Shown here piece after piece: positions 18,047-27,674 of a stretch of 64,000 nucleotides of DNA (position 1 is the stretch's first letter; every line of letters starts with the position of its first letter). Source of the stretch: UBA1756 sp045222555 (GTDB taxonomy: Bacteria; Bacteroidota; Bacteroidia; Bacteroidales; WCHB1-69); assembly GCA_045222555.1 (NCBI GenBank), contig JBGUYY010000029.1, positions 124,001-188,000 of the forward strand, read 5' to 3'. The notes beneath the pieces are model-generated. The model was given only the letters and a program-made list of their open reading frames with translations. It was not told the origin of the DNA and made no database searches. Both the position numbers and the translations under genes were made by a program.

Positions 18047-18868
18047 ATGAATTTACAACTCACGCGCCCGCTGATTTTCTTCGATCTGGAAACTACGGGA
18101 CTTAACATCGGCAAGGATAAAATCGTGGAAATCTGTCTGCTCAAAGTGTTTCCCGATGGCAGTGAAGATGAGCGCAACCTGCGCCTGAACCCTGGCTGCC
18201 ATATTCCGGAAGAGACCTCCGCCATCCATGGCATCTACGATCAGGATGTGGCCGACAAACCCACCTTCGCTCAGGTGGCTGACGAGCTGCTCGCTTTCTT
18301 CAACGACAGTGATATAGCAGGTTTCAACTCCAATAAATTTGATATTCCGTTGCTCGCCGAGGAGTTTCTGCGCATCGGCAAACGTTTCGACATGCGCAAC
18401 CGCTCCGTCATCGACGTGCAGCAGATCTTCCATAAGATGGAGCCTCGTAACCTCATCGCTGCCTACAAGTTCTACTGTGGCAAGGATCTCGTCAATGCTC
18501 ACTCTGCCAACGCCGATACTCGCGCTACCTACGAGGTGCTCGACGCACAGGTGGCCCGCTATGCTGGCGTGGAGTACGAAGAGCGCAATGGAAAAGTTTC
18601 GTGCCCCGTCACACCCAACGTGAAAGACCTTGACAAGTTTACCCGCGTGCATCGCAATGTCGATTTCGCCGCCCATATCGTGCTGAATGATAAGGATGAA
18701 GAGGTGTTCAACTTCGGCAAGCATAAGGGACAGAGTGTCAAGGAGGTGTTCCGCACAGAGCCCGCCTTCTACGCTTGGATGATGAAAGCCGACTTCCCGC
18801 TTTACACCAAAGAGGTCATCACTTTCATTTATAACGAAGTGCGTTTGGAGAAAAAATTTGGAAACTAA
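18047..18868 (+). CDS. DnaQ-like 3'-5' exonuclease with ExoX-like C-terminal domain
   Basis: The 273-residue protein opens with the DEDDh Exo I motif FFDLETTGL (Asp13, Glu15) and continues with IAGFNSNKFDIPLLAEE (Exo II) and HSANADTRATYEVL (Exo III). About residues 218-265 form an ExoX-like C-terminal unit, FNFGKHKGQSVKEVF...YAWMMKADFP. These proteins degrade single-stranded DNA or trim nucleic-acid ends. It lacks polymerase or UvrC partners. It sits in the same run of genes as gltX, which begins 27 bases later. Confidence 0.9.
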   Translation: MNLQLTRPLIFFDLETTGLNIGKDKIVEICLLKVFPDGSEDERNLRLNPGCHIPEETSAIHGIYDQDVADKPTFAQVADELLAFFNDSDIAGFNSNKFDIPLLAEEFLRIGKRFDMRNRSVIDVQQIFHKMEPRNLIAAYKFYCGKDLVNAHSANADTRATYEVLDAQVARYAGVEYEERNGKVSCPVTPNVKDLDKFTRVHRNVDFAAHIVLNDKDEEVFNFGKHKGQSVKEVFRTEPAFYAWMMKADFPLYTKEVITFIYNEVRLEKKFGN

Positions 18869-18895
18869 TTTTAGATTTTTTTAGAGAGAAAAATT

Positions 18896-20413
18896 ATGAA
18901 TAAAGTCAGAGTAAGATTTGCGCCCAGTCCCACCGGTCCTTTGCACATCGGCGGGGTGCGCACAGCATTGTATAACTATCTGTTCGCCAAGCAGAACGGC
19001 GGAGACTTCCTCCTCCGCATCGAAGATACCGACCAGACCCGTTTCGTGCCTGGCGCGGAAGAGTACATCATTGAGGCCTTCCAATGGCTCGGCATCCGTT
19101 TCGACGAAGGAGTGGGCATTGGAGGTCCTTTCGGCCCGTATAAGCAGTCGGAACGCAAGCCGATGTACAAGCAGTATGCTGATTACCTTATCGAGAAAGG
19201 CTGGGCTTACTACGCTTTCGATACCCCCGAGGCGCTGGATGCCCGCCGGAAAGCCGCCGAGGCCGAAAAGAAAACCTTCCAGTATGATGCCAATACCCGC
19301 AATTCGCTCTGCAATTCATTGACACTCAGTGAAGAAGAGGTGAAAAATAAAATCGCATCGGGCGAGCCCTACGTGGTAAGATTCAAATATCCCGCCGATA
19401 TGGACATCACCGTGCATGATTTGATTCGTGGCGAGGTGACTATCAACTCCAATTTATTGGATGATAAGGTTTTGTACAAGTCTGATGGCATGCCGACCTA
19501 CCATTTGGCCAACATTGTGGACGACCATACGATGGAGATTTCGCACGTCATCCGTGGCGAAGAGTGGCTGCCGTCGGCACCGCTGCACGTCATGCTGTAC
19601 AAGGCTTTCGGCTGGGAAGCCCCTGCCTTCGCGCACCTGCCGCTGCTGCTGAAACCCGACGGCAACGGCAAGCTCAGCAAACGCGACGGCGACCGCCTCG
19701 GTTTCCCGGTATTCCCGCTTCAGTGGACCGACCCGAAGAGCGGTGATATCTCTTCCGGCTACCGCGAGAGCGGCTACCTGCCGGAGGCCGTCATCAACAT
19801 GCTGGCTCTGCTCGGCTGGAACCCCGGTACGGAGCAGGAAATCATGGACTTAGACACGTTGGTGAAGCTTTTCTCCATCGAAAATATCAGCAAGTCGGGA
19901 GCCAAGTTCAACCTGGAGAAGGCCAAGTGGTTCAACCATCAGTATATCCAGATGGCTTCCATGGAGCGGTTGCTGCCGATGTTTGAGGCGGAACTGGAGA
20001 AACATGGCGTGAAGGCCGAGTCCGAATTCTTGTCGTATGTGGCCCAGCTGATGCGCGAAAGAGTGCATTTCATCCCCGAATTCTGGGAGCAGACCTCTTA
20101 TTTCTTTGTTGCGCCCACCGAGTATGATCCGCAGGCCGTGAAGAAGAGGTGGAAGCCCGGCACCGCGGAGCATCTCCGCAAGATGATGGCGCTGGTAGAG
20201 TCGGTGCAGCCGTTCGACAAGACACAGGCGCATGACCTCGTGATGGACTATGTGCAAAGCAATGAGCTCAACATGGGCGCCATCATGAACAGCTTCCGCA
20301 TCGCCCTTGTGGGTGCGGCCAAAGGTCCTGACCTTTTTGAGATTATTTACGCCATCGGAGTCCCAGAAACTGCCCGTCGTGTGGAGCGGGCCATTCAGAC
20401 TATCGAACCGTAA
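18896..20413 (+). CDS. gltX: Glutamate--tRNA ligase
   Basis: The 505-residue protein has the class I synthetase HIGH motif (PSPTGPLHIGGVRTALYN, residues 10-27), a Glu-binding RIEDTDQTR segment and the KMSKS equivalent LSKRDG (residues 260-265). The rest is the alpha-helical anticodon-binding region. It charges tRNA-Glu for translation and for the C5 haem pathway if present. A strong inverted repeat lies just past the stop and separates it from atpF. Confidence 0.97.
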   Translation: MNKVRVRFAPSPTGPLHIGGVRTALYNYLFAKQNGGDFLLRIEDTDQTRFVPGAEEYIIEAFQWLGIRFDEGVGIGGPFGPYKQSERKPMYKQYADYLIEKGWAYYAFDTPEALDARRKAAEAEKKTFQYDANTRNSLCNSLTLSEEEVKNKIASGEPYVVRFKYPADMDITVHDLIRGEVTINSNLLDDKVLYKSDGMPTYHLANIVDDHTMEISHVIRGEEWLPSAPLHVMLYKAFGWEAPAFAHLPLLLKPDGNGKLSKRDGDRLGFPVFPLQWTDPKSGDISSGYRESGYLPEAVINMLALLGWNPGTEQEIMDLDTLVKLFSIENISKSGAKFNLEKAKWFNHQYIQMASMERLLPMFEAELEKHGVKAESEFLSYVAQLMRERVHFIPEFWEQTSYFFVAPTEYDPQAVKKRWKPGTAEHLRKMMALVESVQPFDKTQAHDLVMDYVQSNELNMGAIMNSFRIALVGAAKGPDLFEIIYAIGVPETARRVERAIQTIEP

Positions 20414-20446
20414 TTCGGTATTTATCAATTCTTTATAAGATTCTCG

Positions 20447-20495
20447 AAAGCGGGTTTCTTTTCGATATAAATAAATGTCGAAAAAAATCCGCTTT
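20447..20495 (+). terminator. Long inverted repeat after gltX
   Basis: AAAGCGGGTTTCTTTTCGA (20447-20465) pairs with TCGAAAAAAATCCGCTTT (20478-20495) across a 12-base loop, with one or two imperfect positions. It probably terminates gltX. Its right arm is only about 28 bases upstream of the atpF -7 box. Confidence 0.65.
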
Positions 20496-20522
20496 TGGGC
20501 TTTAAAATCGGAATATTTTCCG

Positions 20523-20530
20523 TATATTTG
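20523..20530 (+). promoter_or_regulatory. -7 box for atpFHAG
   Basis: TATATTTG followed by C lies 40 bases before the atpF ATG. A TTTTG at 20493-20497 is rather far upstream (25 bases) to serve as a standard -33 element. Confidence 0.6.
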
Positions 20531-20569
20531 CCGCGTTTTTTTAACATCTAACAACTAAACCAAAACACT

Positions 20570-21064
20570 ATGGAATTGATTACTCCCTCAATTGGTTTGC
20601 TTTTCTGGATGCTCATCGGCTTTGGCATCCTCGTACTCATCCTGCGCTTTTTCGCATGGCCCATCATTATCAAGGCTATCGACTCGCGTGAGAAAAAGAT
20701 CAACGACCAGCTGAATGCAGCCGCACAGGCCCGCGAGGAGATGAAGAATCTCAAGTCGGAACACGAGGCCCTGCTGGTGAAGGCCAAGGAAGAACGCGAC
20801 GCCATCCTCTCTGAAGCGCGCAAGATGAGCGAGAAGATGTACGACGACACCAAGGAAAAGGCCGCCCGCGAGGCACAGAACCTGATTGACGAGGCCAAGA
20901 AAACCATCCACTATGAGAAGATGAAGGCCATCACCGACATCAAGAACGAAATCGGAAAGATGTCCATCGAGATTGCCGAGAAGATTCTCACGCAAGAGCT
21001 GTCGCAGAAAGAGAAACAGCAGGAGCTGGTGGACAAGTGTCTGAAAGAAATCAACATCAACTAA
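20570..21064 (+). CDS. atpF: F-type ATP synthase subunit b
   Basis: The 164-residue protein has one N-terminal membrane helix (about 8-30, LLFWMLIGFGILVLILRFFAW) and a long charged amphipathic helix (35-160) rich in Ala, Glu and Lys that forms the peripheral stalk. It heads a compact atpF-atpH-atpA-atpG cluster. The usual neighbours atpB (a) and atpE (c) are absent upstream, where gltX lies instead. The cluster has its own promoter. Confidence 0.95.
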   Translation: MELITPSIGLLFWMLIGFGILVLILRFFAWPIIIKAIDSREKKINDQLNAAAQAREEMKNLKSEHEALLVKAKEERDAILSEARKMSEKMYDDTKEKAAREAQNLIDEAKKTIHYEKMKAITDIKNEIGKMSIEIAEKILTQELSQKEKQQELVDKCLKEININ

Positions 21065-21076
21065 TCAGCGAAACGG

Positions 21077-21634
21077 ATGAAAAAGACAAAGTTATCAGGC
21101 CGCTACGCAGCCGCCATGTACGATTTCTCCGTTGAGCAGCACTGCGAGGAGAATGTCTTCGCCGATATGAAGCTCCTCCGCCAGGTGTTCTCCGAAAACC
21201 GCGAACTGCGCGTCATCATCGAGAGCCCCATCATGCCGGCGGATAAGAAGGAGGCGATATTCAAAGCCCTGTTCAACGGCAAAGTCAGCGACATCACGCT
21301 CCAGTTTCTCCTGCTGATTCTGAAAAAACGGAGAGAACCCTCATTGGGAGACATTTTCGAGAACTTCGTGCAGATTTATTACCGTCGTCACAACATCAAG
21401 ATTGCCACCATCACCACGGCGGTGGATATGGATGATGCCCTCATGGAGGAAATCAAGAACCTGCTTGAGGAACAGACTCATTCCACCATCCTGCTCAACA
21501 AAGTGGTGAATCCTAAGATCATCGGTGGTGTTATTGTGCATGTGGATGACTTCCTGTTCGATGGCAGTATCATCGGGAAAATCAACAAGTTGCGTGCAGA
21601 ATTCTCGCACAACATTTACCAAACCAGTTTTTAA
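21077..21634 (+). CDS. atpH: F-type ATP synthase subunit delta
   Basis: The 185-residue protein matches OSCP/delta. The N-terminal helical domain contains LSGRYAAAMYDFSVEQ and the C-terminal part carries the family signature NPKIIGGVIVHVDDFLFDGSIIGKINKLR. It joins the peripheral stalk to the alpha3beta3 head. It lies 12 bases after atpF and 24 before atpA. Confidence 0.96.
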   Translation: MKKTKLSGRYAAAMYDFSVEQHCEENVFADMKLLRQVFSENRELRVIIESPIMPADKKEAIFKALFNGKVSDITLQFLLLILKKRREPSLGDIFENFVQIYYRRHNIKIATITTAVDMDDALMEEIKNLLEEQTHSTILLNKVVNPKIIGGVIVHVDDFLFDGSIIGKINKLRAEFSHNIYQTSF

Positions 21635-21658
21635 GATAATTAGTTAAAAAATATAGAT

Positions 21659-23248
<1,590 letters not shown>

Positions 23249-23254
23249 CAGATT

Positions 23255-24136
23255 ATGGCAAGTTTAAAAGAAATCCGTGTCAGAATAGCCTCTGTCCAGT
23301 CCACTCAGAAAATCACGAGTGCGATGAAGATGGTGTCTGCCTCCAAGCTGAGGAAGGCACAAGGGGCCATTCTCAACTTGCGGCCTTACTCCAACAAGCT
23401 CAACGAGATCCTGCAGAACCTGTCAGGCTCGTCCGACAGCCTCGACTCCATGCCCCTGTTCCAGAAAAGAGGGGAGGAGCGGGTAGCCATCGTGGTCATC
23501 TCCTCCAACCGCGGACTTTGCGGTGCCTTTAATACTAATATTGTAAAGAAGGTGGAGGCGATGCTCAAGGAGGAGTATGCACAGCAGGCCGCTGCCGGCA
23601 ACGTGCAGCTCTACTGCATCGGCAAGAAAGCCAAGGAGCAGCTCTCGAAACATCACGAGATTACCTGGTCGAATGAAGCCCTTGTGGACAACTCCTCCTT
23701 TGAGGAGATTGCTGCCCTCGGCGAACAGCTCATGCGCGATTTCAAAGAGAAGAAAATCGACAGCGTGCAGATTGTCTATAACCGTTTTGTGAACCAGGCA
23801 ACGCAAGAGCTTGTAAAGGAAAACTATCTGCCTATCAGCGAGTTGAATACAAAAGGGGAGGGGAGTGGCCTCAACCACGACTACATCTTTGAACCTGATA
23901 AAGAAAGTATCCTCACCGAGCTGATTCCCAAGATCTTGAAGCTGCAGCTCTATAAGACTTTGCTGGATTCTATCGCTTCAGAGCACGGGGCCCGTATGAC
24001 GGCCATGCACAAGGCCACCGATAATGCTACTGAAATTCTTAAAGATCTGAGACTCAAGTATAACAACGCCCGCCAGTCGTCCATCACCAACGAGTTGATT
24101 GAGATTGTCAGCGGCGCGGAAGCCCTCAACAATTAA
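23255..24136 (+). CDS. atpG: F-type ATP synthase subunit gamma
   Basis: The 293-residue protein starts with the gamma signature LKEIRVRIASVQSTQKITSAMKMVSASKLRKAQ and ends with SEHGARMTAMHKATDNATEIL, the C-terminal rotor helix. It begins 6 bases after atpA. It forms the central shaft of F1. It is the last ATP synthase gene here. Confidence 0.97.
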   Translation: MASLKEIRVRIASVQSTQKITSAMKMVSASKLRKAQGAILNLRPYSNKLNEILQNLSGSSDSLDSMPLFQKRGEERVAIVVISSNRGLCGAFNTNIVKKVEAMLKEEYAQQAAAGNVQLYCIGKKAKEQLSKHHEITWSNEALVDNSSFEEIAALGEQLMRDFKEKKIDSVQIVYNRFVNQATQELVKENYLPISELNTKGEGSGLNHDYIFEPDKESILTELIPKILKLQLYKTLLDSIASEHGARMTAMHKATDNATEILKDLRLKYNNARQSSITNELIEIVSGAEALNN

Positions 24137-24146
24137 AAAGCACGTC

Positions 24147-25169
24147 ATGCTGAAAAAATGCCTTCTCTGTCTCACTCTAACGCTGCTGCTGGCAGTTACC
24201 GGCTTTGCGCAGGAAAACAACCGCATCGCTATCGGTTTCTATAATCTGGAGAATCTTTTCGACACCATTGATGACCCGCTCACCAATGACGCCGAGTTTC
24301 TTCCTGAAGGTGCAAACCAATGGACAGCAGAGCGTTATGAGAAGAAGCTCGCCAATATGTCGAAAGTCATCTCGTTGGTGGCCAAAGAGTATGGCAACTG
24401 TGTGGTGATGGGTGTTTCGGAGATAGAAAATGAGCGTGTGATGCTGGATTTGGTGAATCATCCCAACCTGAAGCCGCTCAACTATGGCGTGGTGCATCAC
24501 GACTCGCCCGATCGTCGTGGCGTGGACGTGGCGCTCATCTATCAGAAGGATCGGTTCACGGTGTTGGATGTGGTGCCTTACCGTCTGTACACCGACGACA
24601 CCTCATTCCGTACCCGCGACCAGCTGTTGGTGAAGGGGTTGATTGATGGCACTGATACGGTGCATATCATCGTCAACCACTGGCCGTCGAAGCTGGGTGG
24701 TGAGAAACGCAGTATGCCGAAGCGTATTGCGGCAGCGGAGCTCTCCAAGCACATCTCCGACTCCATCATGCAGGCCAATCCAGCCGCTAAAGTCATGATT
24801 ATGGGTGACTTGAATGACAATCCGGATGCCAAAAGTATCATCGAATATTTGGGCGCAAAAAAGAAAGCCAAAGACACCGGCTTGAATCAGCTGTTTAATC
24901 CCATGTATAAATTGTATATGGATGGCATCTGGTCGTATGTCTATCGCGACGAGCCCAATGTGATTGACCAAATCATCATTTCGTACGGACTTCTCAATGC
25001 ACAAAAAGGATACCGTTATGCTGGTGTGAACATCTTCCGTGCCAATTTCATGCTCACCAAGAGCGGTTCTTACGAAGGCACTCCCATGCGTACATTTGCT
25101 GCCGGCACCTATCTAGGAGGCTACAGCGACCACCTTCCGGTGTATATTGTTTTAGATAAAATTCAATAA
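24147..25169 (+). CDS. Secreted endonuclease/exonuclease/phosphatase family protein
   Basis: The ATG at 24147 gives 340 residues with a signal peptide (MLKKCLLCLTLTLLLAVTGFAQ); a longer frame would overlap atpG. Motifs of the EEP metal-dependent fold are present: GFYNLENLFD, MGVSEIEN (metal Glu), HIIVNHWPSK, MIMGDLNDNPD and the final YSDHLPVYIVL with catalytic His. It probably cleaves phosphodiesters or phosphomonoesters in the periplasm or outside the cell. It lies 10 bases after atpG, a common arrangement in Bacteroidales, but with no obvious functional tie. Confidence 0.9.
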   Translation: MLKKCLLCLTLTLLLAVTGFAQENNRIAIGFYNLENLFDTIDDPLTNDAEFLPEGANQWTAERYEKKLANMSKVISLVAKEYGNCVVMGVSEIENERVMLDLVNHPNLKPLNYGVVHHDSPDRRGVDVALIYQKDRFTVLDVVPYRLYTDDTSFRTRDQLLVKGLIDGTDTVHIIVNHWPSKLGGEKRSMPKRIAAAELSKHISDSIMQANPAAKVMIMGDLNDNPDAKSIIEYLGAKKKAKDTGLNQLFNPMYKLYMDGIWSYVYRDEPNVIDQIIISYGLLNAQKGYRYAGVNIFRANFMLTKSGSYEGTPMRTFAAGTYLGGYSDHLPVYIVLDKIQ

Positions 25170-25174
25170 ATCAA

Positions 25175-25909
25175 ATGGATAAGAAATTAGTTATCATTCC
25201 AACCTATAACGAAAAGGAAAATATCGAAAATATCATTCGTGTTACTTTCGGTTTGGGTGATTATCATATATTGATTATTGAAGACAATTCACCGGACGGC
25301 ACGGCCGAAATCGTGAAAAGATTGATAGGGGAGTACCCTGACCGCCTGTTTATCATTGAGCGCAAGGGCAAACTCGGACTCGGAACTGCCTATATTACAG
25401 GCTTTAAGTGGGCTTTGGAGCATGAATATGACTATGTGTTTGAGATGGATGCCGATTTTTCGCACGATCCGCACGATTTGGAGCGTCTGTACAAGGCCTG
25501 TGCTGAAGATGGCGCAGATTTGGCCGTCGGATCACGGTATTGCAACGGTGTGAATGTGCTGAACTGGCCCATGTCGCGTTTGCTGATGTCGTACTATGGT
25601 TCGGCGTATGTTCGCATGATTACGCGCATTCCTGTGCATGACACCACAGCAGGTTTCAAATGCTATAAAGCCAGCACATTGAGAGCCATCGATTTTTCAA
25701 AAATCAAGCATGTAGGCTATGGATTTCAGATTGAGATGAAATTTAATGTGTGGAAGCTGAAATTCAAGATCCAGGAAGTTTCCATCATCTTCAAGGATCG
25801 TACGTTAGGAACGTCGAAGATGAGCAAAGGAATTTTTTCTGAAGCGATTTTTGGAGTGATTGGATTGAAGATTCGCAGCTGGTTCCGCAAATGGAATCGC
25901 TTGCAATAA
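25175..25909 (+). CDS. GT2 polyprenol-phosphate mannosyltransferase-like protein
   Basis: The 244-residue protein is a family 2 glycosyltransferase of the dolichol-phosphate mannose synthase type. It begins VIIPTYNEKENIENII, has IIEDNSPDGTAEI, the metal-binding DADFSHDP motif, and RYCNGVNVLNWPMSRLLMSYYGSAYVRM. There is no C-terminal membrane domain, so it is the soluble Dpm1-like form. It probably loads a sugar onto a polyprenyl phosphate for glycan or protein glycosylation. It starts 5 bases after the EEP gene and ends before a terminator. Confidence 0.92.
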   Translation: MDKKLVIIPTYNEKENIENIIRVTFGLGDYHILIIEDNSPDGTAEIVKRLIGEYPDRLFIIERKGKLGLGTAYITGFKWALEHEYDYVFEMDADFSHDPHDLERLYKACAEDGADLAVGSRYCNGVNVLNWPMSRLLMSYYGSAYVRMITRIPVHDTTAGFKCYKASTLRAIDFSKIKHVGYGFQIEMKFNVWKLKFKIQEVSIIFKDRTLGTSKMSKGIFSEAIFGVIGLKIRSWFRKWNRLQ

Positions 25910-25936
25910 TTTCTAAGTTTGGAAATATATAATAGT

Positions 25937-25964
25937 AGGGGCGAATGATTATTTGCCCTTTTTT
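25937..25964 (+). terminator. Terminator after the GT2 gene
   Basis: GGGCGAAT (25939-25946) pairs with ATTTGCCC (25951-25958), with one G-U pair and a GATT loop, and is followed by TTTTTT. The remaining bases to 26068 are AT-rich with nothing recognised. Confidence 0.75.
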
Positions 25965-26068
25965 ATATTCCCAGAACACTATTTAACATAATATAAATTA
26001 TCGGACAAATTTCCAACTGCCTGAAATCCACCAGTTCTTTTCAAAATTCCATGGTACATAATGCAAAT

Positions 26069-26743
26069 TTACCGCTTGCTGTAGTCGCGCTTCCCGAAGA
26101 TGGCGCTACCGACACGAATTATCGTGGAGCCTTCCTCAATGGCGATGGGATAATCGTCGGTCATGCCCATGGAAATCTCCTTGAAATTCTGATTCTCAGA
26201 AAAATAATTCTGCTTCAGCATATCAAAATATTCGTGTAAAGTGCGAAATTCTTGGTGTATCTGCTGAATATCATTGGTCAGACTGGCCATGCCCATTACA
26301 CCGCAAATCTCCACATTATGTAAAGTTGTAAATTCTGGGCTTTGGAGCATCTGCAGGCATTCCTCCAACGAAAACCCGAATTTGGTCTCCTCGGTGGCGA
26401 TATGGAACTGCAACAGACAGCTCACCACGCGCTCGTGCCGCATTGCCTGGCGATTTACCTCTTGTAGCAGCCGGAAACTGTCAATGCTGTGTATCAGATG
26501 GACATACGGAATGATGTATTTGATCTTGTTGGTCTGCAGATGACCGATGAAATGCCATTGGATGTCCTTGGGCAGCTGCTCGTGTTTTTCTTTGAGCTCC
26601 TGCGCCCAGTTCTCGCCAAAATGGCGCTGTCCAAGCTCGTAGGCGGCCAGCACCTCGCTGGCGGGCTTCAGTTTCGACACGGCCACCAGCTGCACATGGT
26701 CGGGAATGTTTTGGACAATCTGGTTGTAAACTTCCTTATTCAT
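26069..26743 (-). CDS. yggS: YggS/PLPBP family pyridoxal-phosphate homeostasis protein
   Basis: The 224-residue protein is a single PLP-binding TIM barrel of the YggS family: VQLVAVSKLKP carries the PLP Lys, followed by GQRHFGENWAQELKEKHEQLP and WHFIGHLQTNKIK. The C-terminal signature ISMGMTDDYPIAIEEGSTIIRVGSAIFG is intact. It buffers PLP and affects amino-acid metabolism; it is not an enzyme in the usual sense. It lies downstream of the DUF4412-like gene, separated by a terminator hairpin. Confidence 0.96.
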   Translation of the reverse strand: MNKEVYNQIVQNIPDHVQLVAVSKLKPASEVLAAYELGQRHFGENWAQELKEKHEQLPKDIQWHFIGHLQTNKIKYIIPYVHLIHSIDSFRLLQEVNRQAMRHERVVSCLLQFHIATEETKFGFSLEECLQMLQSPEFTTLHNVEICGVMGMASLTNDIQQIHQEFRTLHEYFDMLKQNYFSENQNFKEISMGMTDDYPIAIEEGSTIIRVGSAIFGKRDYSKR

Positions 26744-26760
26744 AGCGATTTATAATAAAA

Positions 26761-26786
26761 GGAGGGCAAATTCAACATTGCCCTCC
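26761..26786 (-). terminator. Terminator after the DUF4412-like gene
   Basis: GGAGGGCAA (26761-26769) and TTGCCCTCC (26778-26786) form a perfect 9-bp stem with an 8-base loop. On the minus strand it is followed by TTTTATTATAAA, matching the 3' end of the gene that stops at 26815. Confidence 0.8.
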
Positions 26787-26814
26787 CCTATTGTATTTTC
26801 ATTGAAAATGACGA

Positions 26815-27513
26815 TTAGTCTTCGTCCTCTTCGTCCATACCGAACATCTTCATGAGATCCTGCTGAGTGGTTTTCTTTCCGTCAGCGGGCAGAAGGAAGT
26901 TGGTGAGTTTGATTTTCTTGCTGGGGGTCACTTCAACAGCTTCAATGATGATGGTGATATCACTTCCATTGACTTCGGTAGTTTTCTCAGTACGGAGCGG
27001 GAAACCGACTAGACCGGGATGTGAACCGAAGTTAATGTCGGCATTCGGGTTGATGTCTTTGGAAACATACAAAATCGTAACATCTTCTTCGTCAGTTTCT
27101 TTATCGACATTGGTTTCGATCACCTTTTCGCAGTTGTAGCCGGCAATAGTCTTCATTTCACCCGTGTAGTTGTACTTGGTTTCAATGTTGGCACGAGCTT
27201 CTTTGACTTCAGCCTCAGTGGTCTCAATGTAATATTTGCCCATACCGGTGATGTCGTAAATCAAATAAGTCATTTTGGTTGACCCATTGGTGATGGTGAT
27301 GATGTTGATACCAGGCATTTCCATCACACTTTTGGTGTAATTTTCAAAAAGATAGATCATAGAGCTCTCAGGCATGCCAGCAAGGATGTTGGGATCGGTC
27401 GTGCCTTCCACCGTATATTTGCTTTTAATGGTGCCTGCAAAAGGCTTTTGAGCAAAGGCGCTCACGAGTCCGAGAATCATGACGGACAGGAAAATAATGG
27501 TTGCTTTTTTCAT
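26815..27513 (-). CDS. Secreted DUF4412-like protein
   Basis: The 232-residue protein has a signal peptide (MKKATIIFLSVMILGLVSAFAQ). The mature part has the look of DUF4412-type periplasmic proteins: FAGTIKSKYTVEG, MIYLFENYTKSVMEMPG, and TGEMKTIAGYNCEKVIETN, the last resembling their conserved GY.C.K segment. The tail is very acidic (MFGMDEEDED). It has no recognisable catalytic residues. Family membership is tentative. Confidence 0.65.
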   Translation of the reverse strand: MKKATIIFLSVMILGLVSAFAQKPFAGTIKSKYTVEGTTDPNILAGMPESSMIYLFENYTKSVMEMPGINIITITNGSTKMTYLIYDITGMGKYYIETTEAEVKEARANIETKYNYTGEMKTIAGYNCEKVIETNVDKETDEEDVTILYVSKDINPNADINFGSHPGLVGFPLRTEKTTEVNGSDITIIIEAVEVTPSKKIKLTNFLLPADGKKTTQQDLMKMFGMDEEDED

Positions 27514-27551
27514 TTTGATATAGGTTAAAATTATTTCTCAAAATTGAGTTG

Positions 27552-27559
27552 CAAAAATA
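27552..27559 (-). promoter_or_regulatory. -7 box for the DUF4412-like gene
   Basis: The minus strand reads TATTTTTG followed by C, 38 bases before the ATG at 27513. It is divergent from the gcvT promoter in the same gap. Confidence 0.5.
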
Positions 27560-27588
27560 CACTATTATTTTTAATTGAGTGGGGAATT

Positions 27589-27612
27589 TTTGATAAAAAA
27601 ATCGTAATTTTG
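27589..27612 (+). promoter_or_regulatory. Promoter-like elements for gcvT
   Basis: TAATTTTG followed by C (27605-27612) is a good -7 box. A TTTG at 27589-27592 lies only 12 bases before it, closer than the usual spacing. Nothing resembling a glycine riboswitch is seen before the ATG at 27675. Confidence 0.5.
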
Positions 27613-27674
27613 CCGAAAATTTGTTGAATACGAAAAACACAATATAAACGCTTAAAAAATCAAATAGTTTAAAA

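Noticed and set aside
27514..27674. Possible glycine riboswitch before gcvT
   Set aside because: The gap is AT-rich with two divergent promoters and shows no conserved aptamer-like stems.
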